Origin: Paractinoplanes ferrugineus
GTDB lineage: Bacteria; Actinomycetota; Actinomycetes; Mycobacteriales; Micromonosporaceae
Assembly: GCF_016862195.1 (NCBI RefSeq)
Contig: NZ_BOMM01000044.1
Span: 28,336-92,335, forward strand
Length of the DNA stretch: 64,000 nucleotides
Direction: 5' to 3'
Position 1 is the first letter of the stretch. Each line of letters begins with the position of its first letter. Positions 1-8,573 of this stretch are shown here, one piece after another. The notes beneath the pieces were generated by a model. It saw only the letters and a program-made list of their open reading frames with translations. It did not search any database and was not told the origin of the DNA. A program made the translations under genes and the position numbers.

Positions 1-3000
1 GTGCTCTCCGTCGCGCTCGTCGCGGTGATCAGCGCCGGCATCTGGGGGCTGGGTCTTTTCTCGCAGTTGACCGAGGGCGGCTACACCGACCCCGACAGCG
101 AGTCCGCGCACGCCTCGGAAGCGATAACGCAGGCGTTCGGCGCGCAGGGCGGCGACCTCGTCGTCATCTACACCCCGACCAAGGGCAAGATCGACGACGC
201 CGCGCTCGGCAAGGCGGTCAAGGACTCGCTGGCGGCACTGCCCAAGTCGGCGGTCACGGCGTCCAGCTCGTACTGGTCGACGAAGTCCCCGGCGTACACC
301 GCCAAGGACAAATCAAGCGCGATCGCGCTGATCAACCTGGCCGGCCCGGACGACTCCGCGAAACTCGAGGCCTACCGCGAGGTCGACGACAAGTTCGCGG
401 TCGACGGTGCCGACGTGCAGCTGTCCGGCGCCACCGTGCTCGCCGAAGCCTCGTCCAGCCGTTCCACCGAGGATCTCGGCAAGGCCGAGGCGATCAGTGT
501 GCCGATCACCCTGATCCTGCTCGTGTTCATCTTCGGCTCGCTGGTCGCCGCGTCGCTGCCGGTGCTCGTCGGTGGCGCCTCGGTGCTCGGCTCGCTGGGC
601 ATCCTGCACGCGGTCGCCGGGGTGCACGACGTCAACTCGTTCGCGGTCAACGTGGCCAGCCTGCTCGGGCTCGGGATGGCGATCGACTACGGCCTGTTCA
701 TGGTCGGCCGGTTCCGCGAGGAGCAGGCCGAGGGGCGTACGCCCGCCGAGGCCGTGGCCCGCACCGTCGGCACCGCCGGACGCACCGTGGTCTTCTCCGC
801 CACCATGCTGATGATCGCCCTGTCCGGGCTGCTGCTGTTCCCGCAGGGCTTCCTCAAGTCGCTGGCCTACGGCGGTCTGGCCGCGGTCTTCCTGGCCGCG
901 TTCCTCTCGCTGACGCTGCTGCCCGCGATGCTCGCCGTGCTCGGCCCGCGCGTCGACAAACTCCCGGTGCGGCTGCCCCGGTTCAAGGGCGGCAACGGCT
1001 GGGCCCGGCTCGCCGGTTTCGTGCTGCGCCGCCCGCTGCTCGTCGCGCTCCCGATCCTGGCCATCCTGCTGCTGCTGGCCGCGCCGGTGCGCAACGTCAA
1101 GTTCGGCGACGCCGACGAGCGCATGCTGCCAGCCGGCGACCCGGCCCGGGTCGCGATCGAGACCCTGAAATCGGACTACCCGCAGTTCACCGGCGACAGC
1201 GTGCAGATCGTGCTGACCGGCGCCAAGGACACCGCCTCGTTCGCCGTCGGCCTGCGGCAGGTCCCCGGCATCGCCGAGCTCGGCGTCCCGCGCCGGACCG
1301 CCGACGTCGCCGTCTTCACCGCCACGCTCAAGACCCCCGACGCGTTCAGCGACGAGGCCCGCGACGTCGTCGACGCCATCCGCGCGCTACCGGTCCCGGC
1401 CGGGGCGACCGTACTGGTCGGCGGCACCACCGCGCGCAACGTCGACAGCCTGCAAGCCACCGCCGACCGTCTGCCGCTCATGGTCGGCCTGCTGGCCGGC
1501 GCCACCCTGCTGCTGATGTTCCTGGCGTTCGGCTCGATCCTGCTGCCGATCAAGGCGGTGCTGATGAGCGCGCTCAGCCTCGGCGCCACGTTCGGCTCGC
1601 TGGTCTGGATCTTCCAGGACGGCCACGGCGCCGGCCTGCTGAACGTCTCCCCCGCCCCGTTGGAAGTCGGCATCGTCGTCCTGATGGCGGCGGTCGTGTT
1701 CGGCCTGTCCACCGACTACGAGGTGTTCCTGCTCTCCCGGATGGTCGAGGCACGCACCCGCGGCGCCTCCACCGTCGAGGCGGTCACCACCGGTCTGGCC
1801 CGAACCGGCCGCGTGATCAGCGCCGCCGCCCTGCTCCTGATCGTCGTCACCGGCGCCTTCGCGATGTCCTCGATCACCACCATGCGCTTCGTCGGCGTCG
1901 GCATGATCATCGCCTTGCTCCTCGACGCGACGGTGGTGCGCATGCTGCTGGTCCCGGCGGTCCTGCGCCTGCTGGGCGACGCGGCCTGGTGGGCACCGGG
2001 CCCGCTGCGGCGCCTTCAGGAACGAGCCGGCCTGGCCGAGTACGAGACCCCGCCGCCCCCGCCGTCGCCCAGCTCCGGCCGGCACGCCCTGCCCGACGAC
2101 ACCCAGGTGCTCAGCTACGCCGCCCCGGCGTACGCGCTGCCCTTCGCCCGAACCGACCTGCGCAGCATGGAAGAGATCCGCGGCGCCAAGGGGGCCACCG
2201 CCCTCGACGAGGTCTCCGGCGAGATCCTCGCCCTCCCCGCCCCCGACGCCCCGCTCGCCCTGCCCGCCGGCAGCAACGACGCCACCCAGGTCTTCTCCCG
2301 CTTCGAGGAGACCCAGGTCCTGAGCCTGCCCGCGGCCCCCGACGCCCGGGTGGTGGCCGACGAGGACCCGGTGGACGCCGAGATCGTCGAGGCCGACGCC
2401 GCCTTCACCGCCCCCGACGACGTGCCGGCGCTGCGCGAGTTCGACCCCGAACAGACCGCCACCCGCCTGGCCGAGCTCTCCGGCTTCCTCCCCGCCGTCC
2501 CGAGCTACGAGGCCCCCACCCCACCGAAGTCCCCCGAGGACTCCTACTTCTTCGGCTCCCCGGCCGCCCCGGAACCCGGCCCCCTGGCCCTCCCCCCGGG
2601 CCGCACCCCCACCCGCCCTGGCCCTTCCGCCGCCATTCCGGTAATTCCCGGAATGTCCCTCCCGCTGCCCCCCGGCACGGACCCCGACCCCATCCCCGCC
2701 GCCACCCCAGCCACCGAGTCCCCGACCGAGAACCCGCAGTGGACCGCCCTCACCCGGTCGTCGGCCACCCCCGAGCCCTCCACCGCCCCTACCCCGGCCC
2801 CGGCGGTCGCCGACACCCCCGCCGCCGAGGTCTCCGGGGACGAAGCCGCCCTCTCCCCCACCACCCGCGCCGCTCGGGACGAAGCCGACTCCTCCCCGGC
2901 CACCACTGCCTCGCCGGTCTCCTCCCCAGCTTCGCCGGCCGCCGACGAAGGTTCGGACGAGGCCGCTGTCGCCACCGAGCGGCCGGCCCACAGCGAGCCC

Positions 3001-4791
3001 TCCGCCCACAGCGAGCCGTCCCCTTACAGCGAGCCGTCCTCTTACAGCGAGCCGTCCTCTTACAGCGAGCCGTCGATTTTCGCCGAGCCTGAGCCGGTCA
3101 CCGCCTCTGCGTCGCTCGCCGAGCCCGAGCCGGCCGCCGAGCCGGAGCTTGTCGCCGAACCGGAGCCGGTCGCCGAGCCCGAGCTTGTCGCCGAACCGGA
3201 GCCGATCGCCGAGCCGATCGCCGAGCCCGAGCCGGTCGCCGAGCCCGAGCCGGTCGCCGAGCCCGAGCCCGAGCTTGTCCTCGAGCCGGAGCCGGTCGCC
3301 AAGTCTGAGTCGGTCACCGAGGCCGAGCTTGTCACCGCCCCCGAGCCGGAGGCCGCGCCCGCCTCGGCGCCGGAGCCGACGGACCTCGACACAACCGCAC
3401 CCTTCGCCGCCATGCCGGAGCACACCGCACCCGACACGGCCGAGCCCGCCGCGACGCCGGAGTCCGCCGCGTTCCATCCGGCCGAGCCCACCACCTCCAC
3501 GTCAGCACCGGGTGCCTCCGGCGTGGCCGAGCCGGTCCGGTTTGCTGAACCGGCCTCTCCCGAGGCGCCGGAGCCGGACATCTTCGCCGCGCCGGCGGCC
3601 GCTGAGGTGCCTGAGTTCGACGTCTTCGCCACGCCCCGGTCGGCGGCCGCCACCATGCCGGAGCCGGCGGTGTTCGATTCGGCTCAGCCGGTTGCGTTCG
3701 GGCAGCCCGCCCCGCTCGGCACGCCGGAGCCGGCCGCATACCGGCCGGTGCAGCCGGTTGCGTTCGCCGAACCCGCGGCCACGGAGCCGACCGCGCACGA
3801 TTCGGACGCGCACGAGCCGACCGCGCACGAGCCGCACGCAAACGAGCTGGATGAGTTCGTGGCGCCGGGGTCGGGTACGCCGGCCGAGGCGGAGCAGGTC
3901 GTCGCCGGGGCGGCTGAGCCGGTGGCGCAGGAGCAACGGGATCGGGGTGCGTACAGCGAGGACACCCCGGCCGAGTCCGCTCGGCGGGACGGTGGGGACC
4001 AGCAGCTGGGTGCGGAGTTCTACGCGCGGGCGGCGGCGACGCTGTTCGGGCCGGAGCCGACTCAGAGCGACTACGCCTACGCCCCGGCGGCACAGGTGGA
4101 GGCCGGGCCGACGGTGGACCTGGGGGCGCGGGCCGGGCGGCCGGCCACGCTTGCCGATCAGCCACCGGCCCGACGGTCCTCGAATCGGCCTACCGACCTC
4201 GGCACGTACCCGAAGGACGGCACGGCACCGCCACGCCGCCCGGCAACGCTCGGCGACCGGCCGTTCCCCCGGCGACCGATCTCCTCCTTCTCGGAGCCGC
4301 AGCCGCACGCAGAGCCACAGCCCCAGACGGAGCCGCAGCCGCCGACCGAGTGGCAGTCGCAGACCCAAGCCGAGCCGCAGTCACAGACCGGCCCGCAGCC
4401 GCCGACCGAGTGGCAGACGCAGACCGAGTGGCAGACGCAGAGCGAGCTGGAGCCGCAGCCCTGGACCGGGTCCGAGCCGCGGCCGTCGGGCGCTGCCGAG
4501 CCGGTGCTCCGCCGCCCCGCCGACCTGGCCGACCATCTGCGGGAATCGCGGCCGGCCGATCTGAGCGACTACACCGCGGGCAAGGTTCCTCGCACCCGTC
4601 GCCCGGCCGACGGCGTCCCGTCCAACCTGCCCGCGATCGGCCCGAGCTCTCCGGCTCCGGCCCGCCCGGCCCCGGGCGCGGAGACGACGGGGGCACCGGC
4701 GGGGGAGGCGGGCGACGGTGCCGCCCCGCGCCGGCCGGCGACGCTTGCCGATCACCTGTCCCGGCGCAGGAGTGACGAGTCCAGTCCCTGA
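1..4791 (+). CDS. MMPL/RND-family transporter with giant disordered C-terminal tail (5' partial)
   Basis: The first ~680 residues are an MMPL-type RND permease. An N-terminal hydrophobic helix (residues 1-22) is followed by an extracytoplasmic domain, a five-to-six helix block (about 165-320), a second outer domain and a second helix block (about 490-660). Such proteins use the proton gradient to export lipids or drugs. The frame is open at base 1 and the usual basic N-terminus before the first helix is missing, so the true start is probably upstream of the window. The unusual part is residues ~690-1596: a Pro/Glu/Ala-rich, acidic, repeat-laden tail that is presumably cytoplasmic. It has runs of Ser-Glu-Pro and Glu-Pro-Val-Ala units and then a recurring RRPATLADH-like motif. 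Family members normally end near 700-800 residues. The transporter call is firm; the substrate and the tail's role are unknown. Confidence 0.9.
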   Translation: MLSVALVAVISAGIWGLGLFSQLTEGGYTDPDSESAHASEAITQAFGAQGGDLVVIYTPTKGKIDDAALGKAVKDSLAALPKSAVTASSSYWSTKSPAYTAKDKSSAIALINLAGPDDSAKLEAYREVDDKFAVDGADVQLSGATVLAEASSSRSTEDLGKAEAISVPITLILLVFIFGSLVAASLPVLVGGASVLGSLGILHAVAGVHDVNSFAVNVASLLGLGMAIDYGLFMVGRFREEQAEGRTPAEAVARTVGTAGRTVVFSATMLMIALSGLLLFPQGFLKSLAYGGLAAVFLAAFLSLTLLPAMLAVLGPRVDKLPVRLPRFKGGNGWARLAGFVLRRPLLVALPILAILLLLAAPVRNVKFGDADERMLPAGDPARVAIETLKSDYPQFTGDSVQIVLTGAKDTASFAVGLRQVPGIAELGVPRRTADVAVFTATLKTPDAFSDEARDVVDAIRALPVPAGATVLVGGTTARNVDSLQATADRLPLMVGLLAGATLLLMFLAFGSILLPIKAVLMSALSLGATFGSLVWIFQDGHGAGLLNVSPAPLEVGIVVLMAAVVFGLSTDYEVFLLSRMVEARTRGASTVEAVTTGLARTGRVISAAALLLIVVTGAFAMSSITTMRFVGVGMIIALLLDATVVRMLLVPAVLRLLGDAAWWAPGPLRRLQERAGLAEYETPPPPPSPSSGRHALPDDTQVLSYAAPAYALPFARTDLRSMEEIRGAKGATALDEVSGEILALPAPDAPLALPAGSNDATQVFSRFEETQVLSLPAAPDARVVADEDPVDAEIVEADAAFTAPDDVPALREFDPEQTATRLAELSGFLPAVPSYEAPTPPKSPEDSYFFGSPAAPEPGPLALPPGRTPTRPGPSAAIPVIPGMSLPLPPGTDPDPIPAATPATESPTENPQWTALTRSSATPEPSTAPTPAPAVADTPAAEVSGDEAALSPTTRAARDEADSSPATTASPVSSPASPAADEGSDEAAVATERPAHSEPSAHSEPSPYSEPSSYSEPSSYSEPSIFAEPEPVTASASLAEPEPAAEPELVAEPEPVAEPELVAEPEPIAEPIAEPEPVAEPEPVAEPEPELVLEPEPVAKSESVTEAELVTAPEPEAAPASAPEPTDLDTTAPFAAMPEHTAPDTAEPAATPESAAFHPAEPTTSTSAPGASGVAEPVRFAEPASPEAPEPDIFAAPAAAEVPEFDVFATPRSAAATMPEPAVFDSAQPVAFGQPAPLGTPEPAAYRPVQPVAFAEPAATEPTAHDSDAHEPTAHEPHANELDEFVAPGSGTPAEAEQVVAGAAEPVAQEQRDRGAYSEDTPAESARRDGGDQQLGAEFYARAAATLFGPEPTQSDYAYAPAAQVEAGPTVDLGARAGRPATLADQPPARRSSNRPTDLGTYPKDGTAPPRRPATLGDRPFPRRPISSFSEPQPHAEPQPQTEPQPPTEWQSQTQAEPQSQTGPQPPTEWQTQTEWQTQSELEPQPWTGSEPRPSGAAEPVLRRPADLADHLRESRPADLSDYTAGKVPRTRRPADGVPSNLPAIGPSSPAPARPAPGAETTGAPAGEAGDGAAPRRPATLADHLSRRRSDESSP
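2989..3345 (+). repeat. Degenerate Ser-Glu-Pro / Glu-Pro-Val-Ala coding repeats
   Basis: Within the transporter tail, short units recur back to back: first (H/Y)SEPS pentapeptides, then AEPEPV/AEPELV hexapeptides. The DNA is correspondingly repetitive (gccgagcccgagccggtc-like units). Such tracts expand and contract easily, so length polymorphism between strains is likely. Confidence 0.85.
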
Positions 4792-4825
4792 ACGGCTGAC
4801 CGGCGGGGCGCGCAGGCCCGGGAAC

Positions 4826-4853
4826 GACGGGGCCGGACCGGCGCCGGCCCGTC
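4826..4853. terminator. Hairpin terminator between convergent genes
   Basis: The arms GACGGG(G)CCGG and CCGGCCCGTC pair over 10 bp with one bulged G and a 7-nt loop. It sits 35 bp past the transporter stop and in front of the convergent SDR stop, so it could serve both strands. There is no clear T-tract, as is common in GC-rich actinomycetes. Confidence 0.5.
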
Positions 4854-4914
4854 TCGAGAGAAGTTGATCAACGGGACCGGGCCGGCGCGGCGGTCGTATC
4901 GATCCCATGGTCGG

Positions 4915-5652
4915 TCAGCGGAAGACGAGGCCGCCGCCGACCTCGATGACCTGGCCGGTCAAGGCGCCCGCGCCGGCCGAGACGAGCAGGCGGACGGTGG
5001 CCACCAGGTCCTCGGGCAGCAGCGAGCGCGGGATCGCCTGGGTGGCCACCAGCGGCGCGTGGGACTCGACGTCGCGGCCGCCGGCCAGCTCGGCCTCGCC
5101 CTCGGTGCGGATGGCACCCGGGGAGAGTGCGTTCACGGTGATGCCGTGCGGGCCCAGGCTGCGCGCGAGCGACCGGGTGAGGCCGATCAGGGCGGCCTTG
5201 CTCGCCACGTAGGACGGGCCGGACGGGCCGCCCATCCGGACGGTCGGCGAGACCACGTTGACGATGCGGCCCCAGCCCCGCTCGGCCATGCCGGCGCTCA
5301 ACGCCTGGGCGAGCAGCATCGGTGCGGTCACGTTCACCGCGAAGGTCTGGTGCCATTCGCCCAGCGGGAGTTCGCCGAACGGGACGTTCGAGGCCCGAGC
5401 CGCGTTGTTGATCAGTACGTCGACCGGGCCGGCCTGCTCGGCGAGGCGGCCCACCGCATCGGGGTCGGTGAGGTCGGCCTCCAGCATCTCGGCCGTCGCC
5501 CCGAGATCGCGGCACAGACCGGCCACGTTCTCGCATTCACCGGCCGCGTCGAGGTGGTGGAGCAGGAGGGTGTTGCCGGGGCGGGCCAGCCCGACGGCGA
5601 GGGCCGCCCCGATCCCGCGCCGCGCACCGGTTATCAAGATCCGCTGGCTCAT
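4915..5652 (-). CDS. SDR family NAD(P)-dependent oxidoreductase
   Basis: A 245-residue classical short-chain dehydrogenase. The Rossmann motif TGARRGIG is at residues 8-15, NNAA near 85-90, the catalytic Tyr-Lys pair in SYVASKAA near 150, and PGAIRTE follows. It ends in GQVIEVGGG, typical of FabG-like 3-oxoacyl reductases. The ATG at 5652 gives the MSQRILITG start directly before the Rossmann strand; the longer upstream frame is out of keeping with the family. It lies 50 bp downstream of the flavin oxidoreductase on the same strand and may be co-transcribed. The reductase class is certain; the substrate is not deducible. Confidence 0.9.
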   Translation of the reverse strand: MSQRILITGARRGIGAALAVGLARPGNTLLLHHLDAAGECENVAGLCRDLGATAEMLEADLTDPDAVGRLAEQAGPVDVLINNAARASNVPFGELPLGEWHQTFAVNVTAPMLLAQALSAGMAERGWGRIVNVVSPTVRMGGPSGPSYVASKAALIGLTRSLARSLGPHGITVNALSPGAIRTEGEAELAGGRDVESHAPLVATQAIPRSLLPEDLVATVRLLVSAGAGALTGQVIEVGGGLVFR

Positions 5653-5702
5653 GCCGGTCAGCCTATGCCCGGCCGCCGCGCGGACGGCCGGGCCGCCCCT
5701 GC

Positions 5703-7052
5703 TCAGATCCCCAGGGAGTTGAACAGGTAGAGCCAGATCTCGCTGCGCGTCGGGAACGACGGGATGGCATGCCGGAGCCGGTGCAGCGGGACCTCGCCGA
5801 CCACGGCGATCGTCGCGGCCTGCAGGAAGTCGGCCACCTCGGTGCCCACGAAGGTGGCCCCGACCAGCACGCCCTTGTCCTCGTCGAGGACGAACCGGCA
5901 GGTGCCACGGCTGGTGCCGGTGAACGCCCCGCCCGCGTTGGCCTCGGTGCCGACGTCGACCACGCGCACCTTGAGACCGGCCTTCTCGGCCGCCGCGGCG
6001 GTGTAGCCGACCGCCGCCACCTGCGGCTCGGTGAAGATCACCCGGGGTGAACCGGGTCCGTCGGCCAGGTGCTTCTCGACCATGTCGCCGCCGAGGATGT
6101 CGGTGGCGGCGATCGCGGCCTGGTATTTCGCCATGTGGGTGAACAGGGCGCGGCCGTTGAGGTCGCCGATCACATAGAGCCAGTCCTTGCCGGGCACCCG
6201 CATCCGGTCGTCGACCTGCACGTAGCCGTCGGTGTCGAGGCCGAGGCCGGCCGACTGCGGGGTACGCCCGGCCGCCACCAGCACCCGGTCGGCGGTGACC
6301 GTCGAGCCGTCGGCCAGCGTCACGCTCACCTGGTCGCCGTCCCGGCGCACCGACTTCGCGGTCTGCCCGGTGCGGATGTCGACGCCCTGCTCGGTCAGCG
6401 ACTCGGTGACCTGCACGCAGGCGAACTCCTCCTCGCGGGACAGCAGCCGGTGCTCCCCCTCGACGAGGGTGACACGGGTGCCGAACGACGCGTACGCCTG
6501 GGTCATCTCGGCCCCCACCACGCCGCCGCCGATCACGATGAGCGAGGCCGGGATCTCCTTGGCGGTGGTCGCCTCGCGGTTGGTCCACGGGTTCGCCTCG
6601 GCGAGGCCGTCGATGGCGGGGATCGTCGGCGTGGTGCCGCCGGCCAGGATCACCGCCCGCCGCGCCTCGAGCACCTCGTCACCCACCACGACCCGCTTGT
6701 CGCCGTCGAGGCGGCCCCAGCCGCGGAACAGCTTGACCCCCCGCTCGACCAGCCACGGCACCTGACCGCCGTCGTCGAGGTTGTTGATCACCTCGTCGCG
6801 GTGGCGCAGCACCGCCGGCACGTCGAGCTGCCCGGTGACCGCCTCGCGTACGCCCGGGACCCGGCGCGCCTCGGTGAGCAGCGCACCCGGCCGCAGCAGC
6901 GACTTCGACGGCATGCACGCGTAGAACGAGCACTCGCCCCCGACCAGGTCGGCCTCGACGATCGCCACCGAAAGTCCCGCCTCGGCCAGCCGGCCCGCGG
7001 CGACCTCGCCGCCCGGTCCGGCCCCGACGACCACCACATCAAAAGTCTGCAT
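5703..7052 (-). CDS. FAD-dependent pyridine nucleotide-disulfide oxidoreductase (Lpd/MerA-like)
   Basis: This 449-residue enzyme has the class I disulfide reductase layout. The FAD motif GAGPGG is at residues 10-15 and the redox-active CX4C in GGECSFYACMPSK near 39-51. A NAD(P)-binding GGGVVGAE lies near 175, a second FAD motif in VIGDLNG near 300, and a C-terminal dimerisation domain follows. In dihydrolipoyl dehydrogenases the C-terminal domain supplies a catalytic His in HPTxxE. Here the aligned stretch reads FPTRSE, so Phe replaces His. This argues against a true E3 subunit and for another acceptor. It starts 50 bp from a divergent AI-2E-family gene and precedes the SDR. The family is confident, the reaction unknown. 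Confidence 0.85.
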   Translation of the reverse strand: MQTFDVVVVGAGPGGEVAAGRLAEAGLSVAIVEADLVGGECSFYACMPSKSLLRPGALLTEARRVPGVREAVTGQLDVPAVLRHRDEVINNLDDGGQVPWLVERGVKLFRGWGRLDGDKRVVVGDEVLEARRAVILAGGTTPTIPAIDGLAEANPWTNREATTAKEIPASLIVIGGGVVGAEMTQAYASFGTRVTLVEGEHRLLSREEEFACVQVTESLTEQGVDIRTGQTAKSVRRDGDQVSVTLADGSTVTADRVLVAAGRTPQSAGLGLDTDGYVQVDDRMRVPGKDWLYVIGDLNGRALFTHMAKYQAAIAATDILGGDMVEKHLADGPGSPRVIFTEPQVAAVGYTAAAAEKAGLKVRVVDVGTEANAGGAFTGTSRGTCRFVLDEDKGVLVGATFVGTEVADFLQAATIAVVGEVPLHRLRHAIPSFPTRSEIWLYLFNSLGI

Positions 7053-7102
7053 ACCGACATGATCCTGCGTGCCGCGCCCGGTCGTGCTCCTAGGGTGACT
7101 TT

Positions 7103-8194
7103 ATGGCCGTTTCGCAAGCGTCGGGACCCGGTGGGCTGAACACGGCGCGGACCCGGGCGGCGGTGCGGGCGACGGCCCGGTTGTCGGCGGAGATGCTGCT
7201 GATCCTGCTGCTGACCGGGGTGGCGCTGTGGATCCTGGGCCGGATGTGGTCGGTGGTGTGGCCGCTCACGGTCGCGCTGCTGATCACGACGCTCACCTGG
7301 CCACCGGCCCGCTGGCTGCGCAAGCACGGCTGGAAGCCGGCCCTGGCCGCCTCCGCCGTCACGGTGGGGTTCCTGCTGCTGGCGGGCGGCATCCTGGTGG
7401 GCATCGCGGTGCCGGTCGCGGCCCAGTCGGACGAGCTGACCGACGGCGTGGTCGACGGCATCCAGCAACTGCGCGACTGGGCGGCCGGCCCGCCGCTGAA
7501 CATCGGCGACGACCAGATCACGTCGGCCATCGACACCGCGGTGGCGAAGCTCCAGAGCTCCATCGGCAGCGTCGTGACCGCCACCGTCACGGGCGTGGGC
7601 TCCGTCGTGAACGCGGTCGTGACGATCGTACTCGCGCTGTTCCTGATGTTCTTCTTCCTCAAGGACGGCCCGGGTTTCCTGCCGTGGCTGTCCCGTCAGC
7701 TGCCCGGCCGGCTCGCCACCGACGTGCCCGAGGTGGCCGGCCGCTCGTGGGCCACGCTCGGCGCGTTCGTGCGCTCGCAGGCGTTCGTGGGCATGCTCGA
7801 CGCCGTCTTCATCGGGCTCGGCCTGTGGATCGTCGGGGTCCCGCTCGTGCTGCCCCTGGCCGTGCTCACCTTCGTGACCGCGTTCGTGCCGATCGTGGGC
7901 GCGCTGTTCGCCGGTCTCGTCGCCGTACTCATCGCCCTGGTCTTCAAGGGGTTGACCGCCGCCCTGGTCGTGCTCGGCATCATCGTGCTGGTGCAGCAGC
8001 TGGAGGGCAACGTCTTCCAGCCGATGGTGCAGAGCCGGGGACTGGGCCTGCACGCCGCGGTGGTGCTGCTGGCGGTGACGCTCGGCGGAAGCCTGGCCGG
8101 CATCGTCGGGAGCCTGCTGGCGGTGCCGGTCGCCGCGGTGCTGGCGGTCGGCTGGCGGTACGTGCGCGAACAGCTCGGCGACGGCCCCGCCTGA
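7103..8194 (+). CDS. AI-2E family (PerM/UPF0118) membrane transporter
   Basis: A 363-residue polytopic membrane protein with the UPF0118/PerM pattern. An N-terminal pair of helices (about 28-70) is followed by a third helix, a soluble central region (about 115-170), and a block of helices with the conserved VQQLEGNVFQPMVQSR-like segment near residues 298-310. Despite the family name, most members are not shown to transport autoinducer-2; some act as ion or small-molecule exporters. An AGGGTGA ribosome site precedes the ATG. It is transcribed away from the flavin oxidoreductase across a 50-bp shared promoter gap. Confidence 0.88.
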   Translation: MAVSQASGPGGLNTARTRAAVRATARLSAEMLLILLLTGVALWILGRMWSVVWPLTVALLITTLTWPPARWLRKHGWKPALAASAVTVGFLLLAGGILVGIAVPVAAQSDELTDGVVDGIQQLRDWAAGPPLNIGDDQITSAIDTAVAKLQSSIGSVVTATVTGVGSVVNAVVTIVLALFLMFFFLKDGPGFLPWLSRQLPGRLATDVPEVAGRSWATLGAFVRSQAFVGMLDAVFIGLGLWIVGVPLVLPLAVLTFVTAFVPIVGALFAGLVAVLIALVFKGLTAALVVLGIIVLVQQLEGNVFQPMVQSRGLGLHAAVVLLAVTLGGSLAGIVGSLLAVPVAAVLAVGWRYVREQLGDGPA

Positions 8195-8315
8195 GCGGAC
8201 AGAACCGGTCACCGATTGGCTCATTGCGGATCCGGCTTACGGTTCCTGTGGGAATTACAGGTTTCCGAAGTAGGCTGCGACGCGCAACACACTTGCCGGA
8301 ACGAAGGGCGAGCGG

Positions 8316-8573
8316 ATGGCCACCGAGGACAAGCAACGCCAGTTCGATCAGATCGTCGAACGGCTTACCGACGACTACCCGTCGCTGCGCCGGGTGCCCC
8401 GGCAGTGGCCGCGGGCGATACTCATTCCGGTGCTGTGCGTGGGCGGCGTGCTGTGGGGCCTGCTGTCGGTGGCCATGGTCGCCTGGGGCGCCACCGGAGT
8501 CGCACTGACCTGCACGGTCGTGGTGCTCGCGGCGGTCGCCCTGATCGCCGACCACTATCGTCGAAGGCCCTGA
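8316..8573 (+). CDS. Small DUF3040-like membrane protein
   Basis: An 85-residue protein. A charged, helical N-terminus (ATEDKQRQFDQIVERL) is followed by a DYPSLRRV segment and two closely spaced hydrophobic helices (about 32-52 and 55-77), ending in a basic tail. This layout is like actinobacterial DUF3040 proteins, whose function is unknown. GAAGGGCGAG lies at ribosome-site distance from the ATG. It converges with the lipoprotein gene, whose stop is at the adjoining base. Confidence 0.65.
   Translation: MATEDKQRQFDQIVERLTDDYPSLRRVPRQWPRAILIPVLCVGGVLWGLLSVAMVAWGATGVALTCTVVVLAAVALIADHYRRRP

Noticed and set aside
1387..3477. 696-codon open frame antisense to the MMPL transporter
   Set aside because: It is a composition shadow: Gly/Arg-rich repetitive product mirroring the Glu-Pro repeats on the other strand, with no recognisable domain or ribosome site.
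8245..8261. CCTGT-N7-ACAGG dyad upstream of the DUF3040-like gene
   Set aside because: Only 5-bp arms; such dyads are expected by chance, and no regulator is adjacent.
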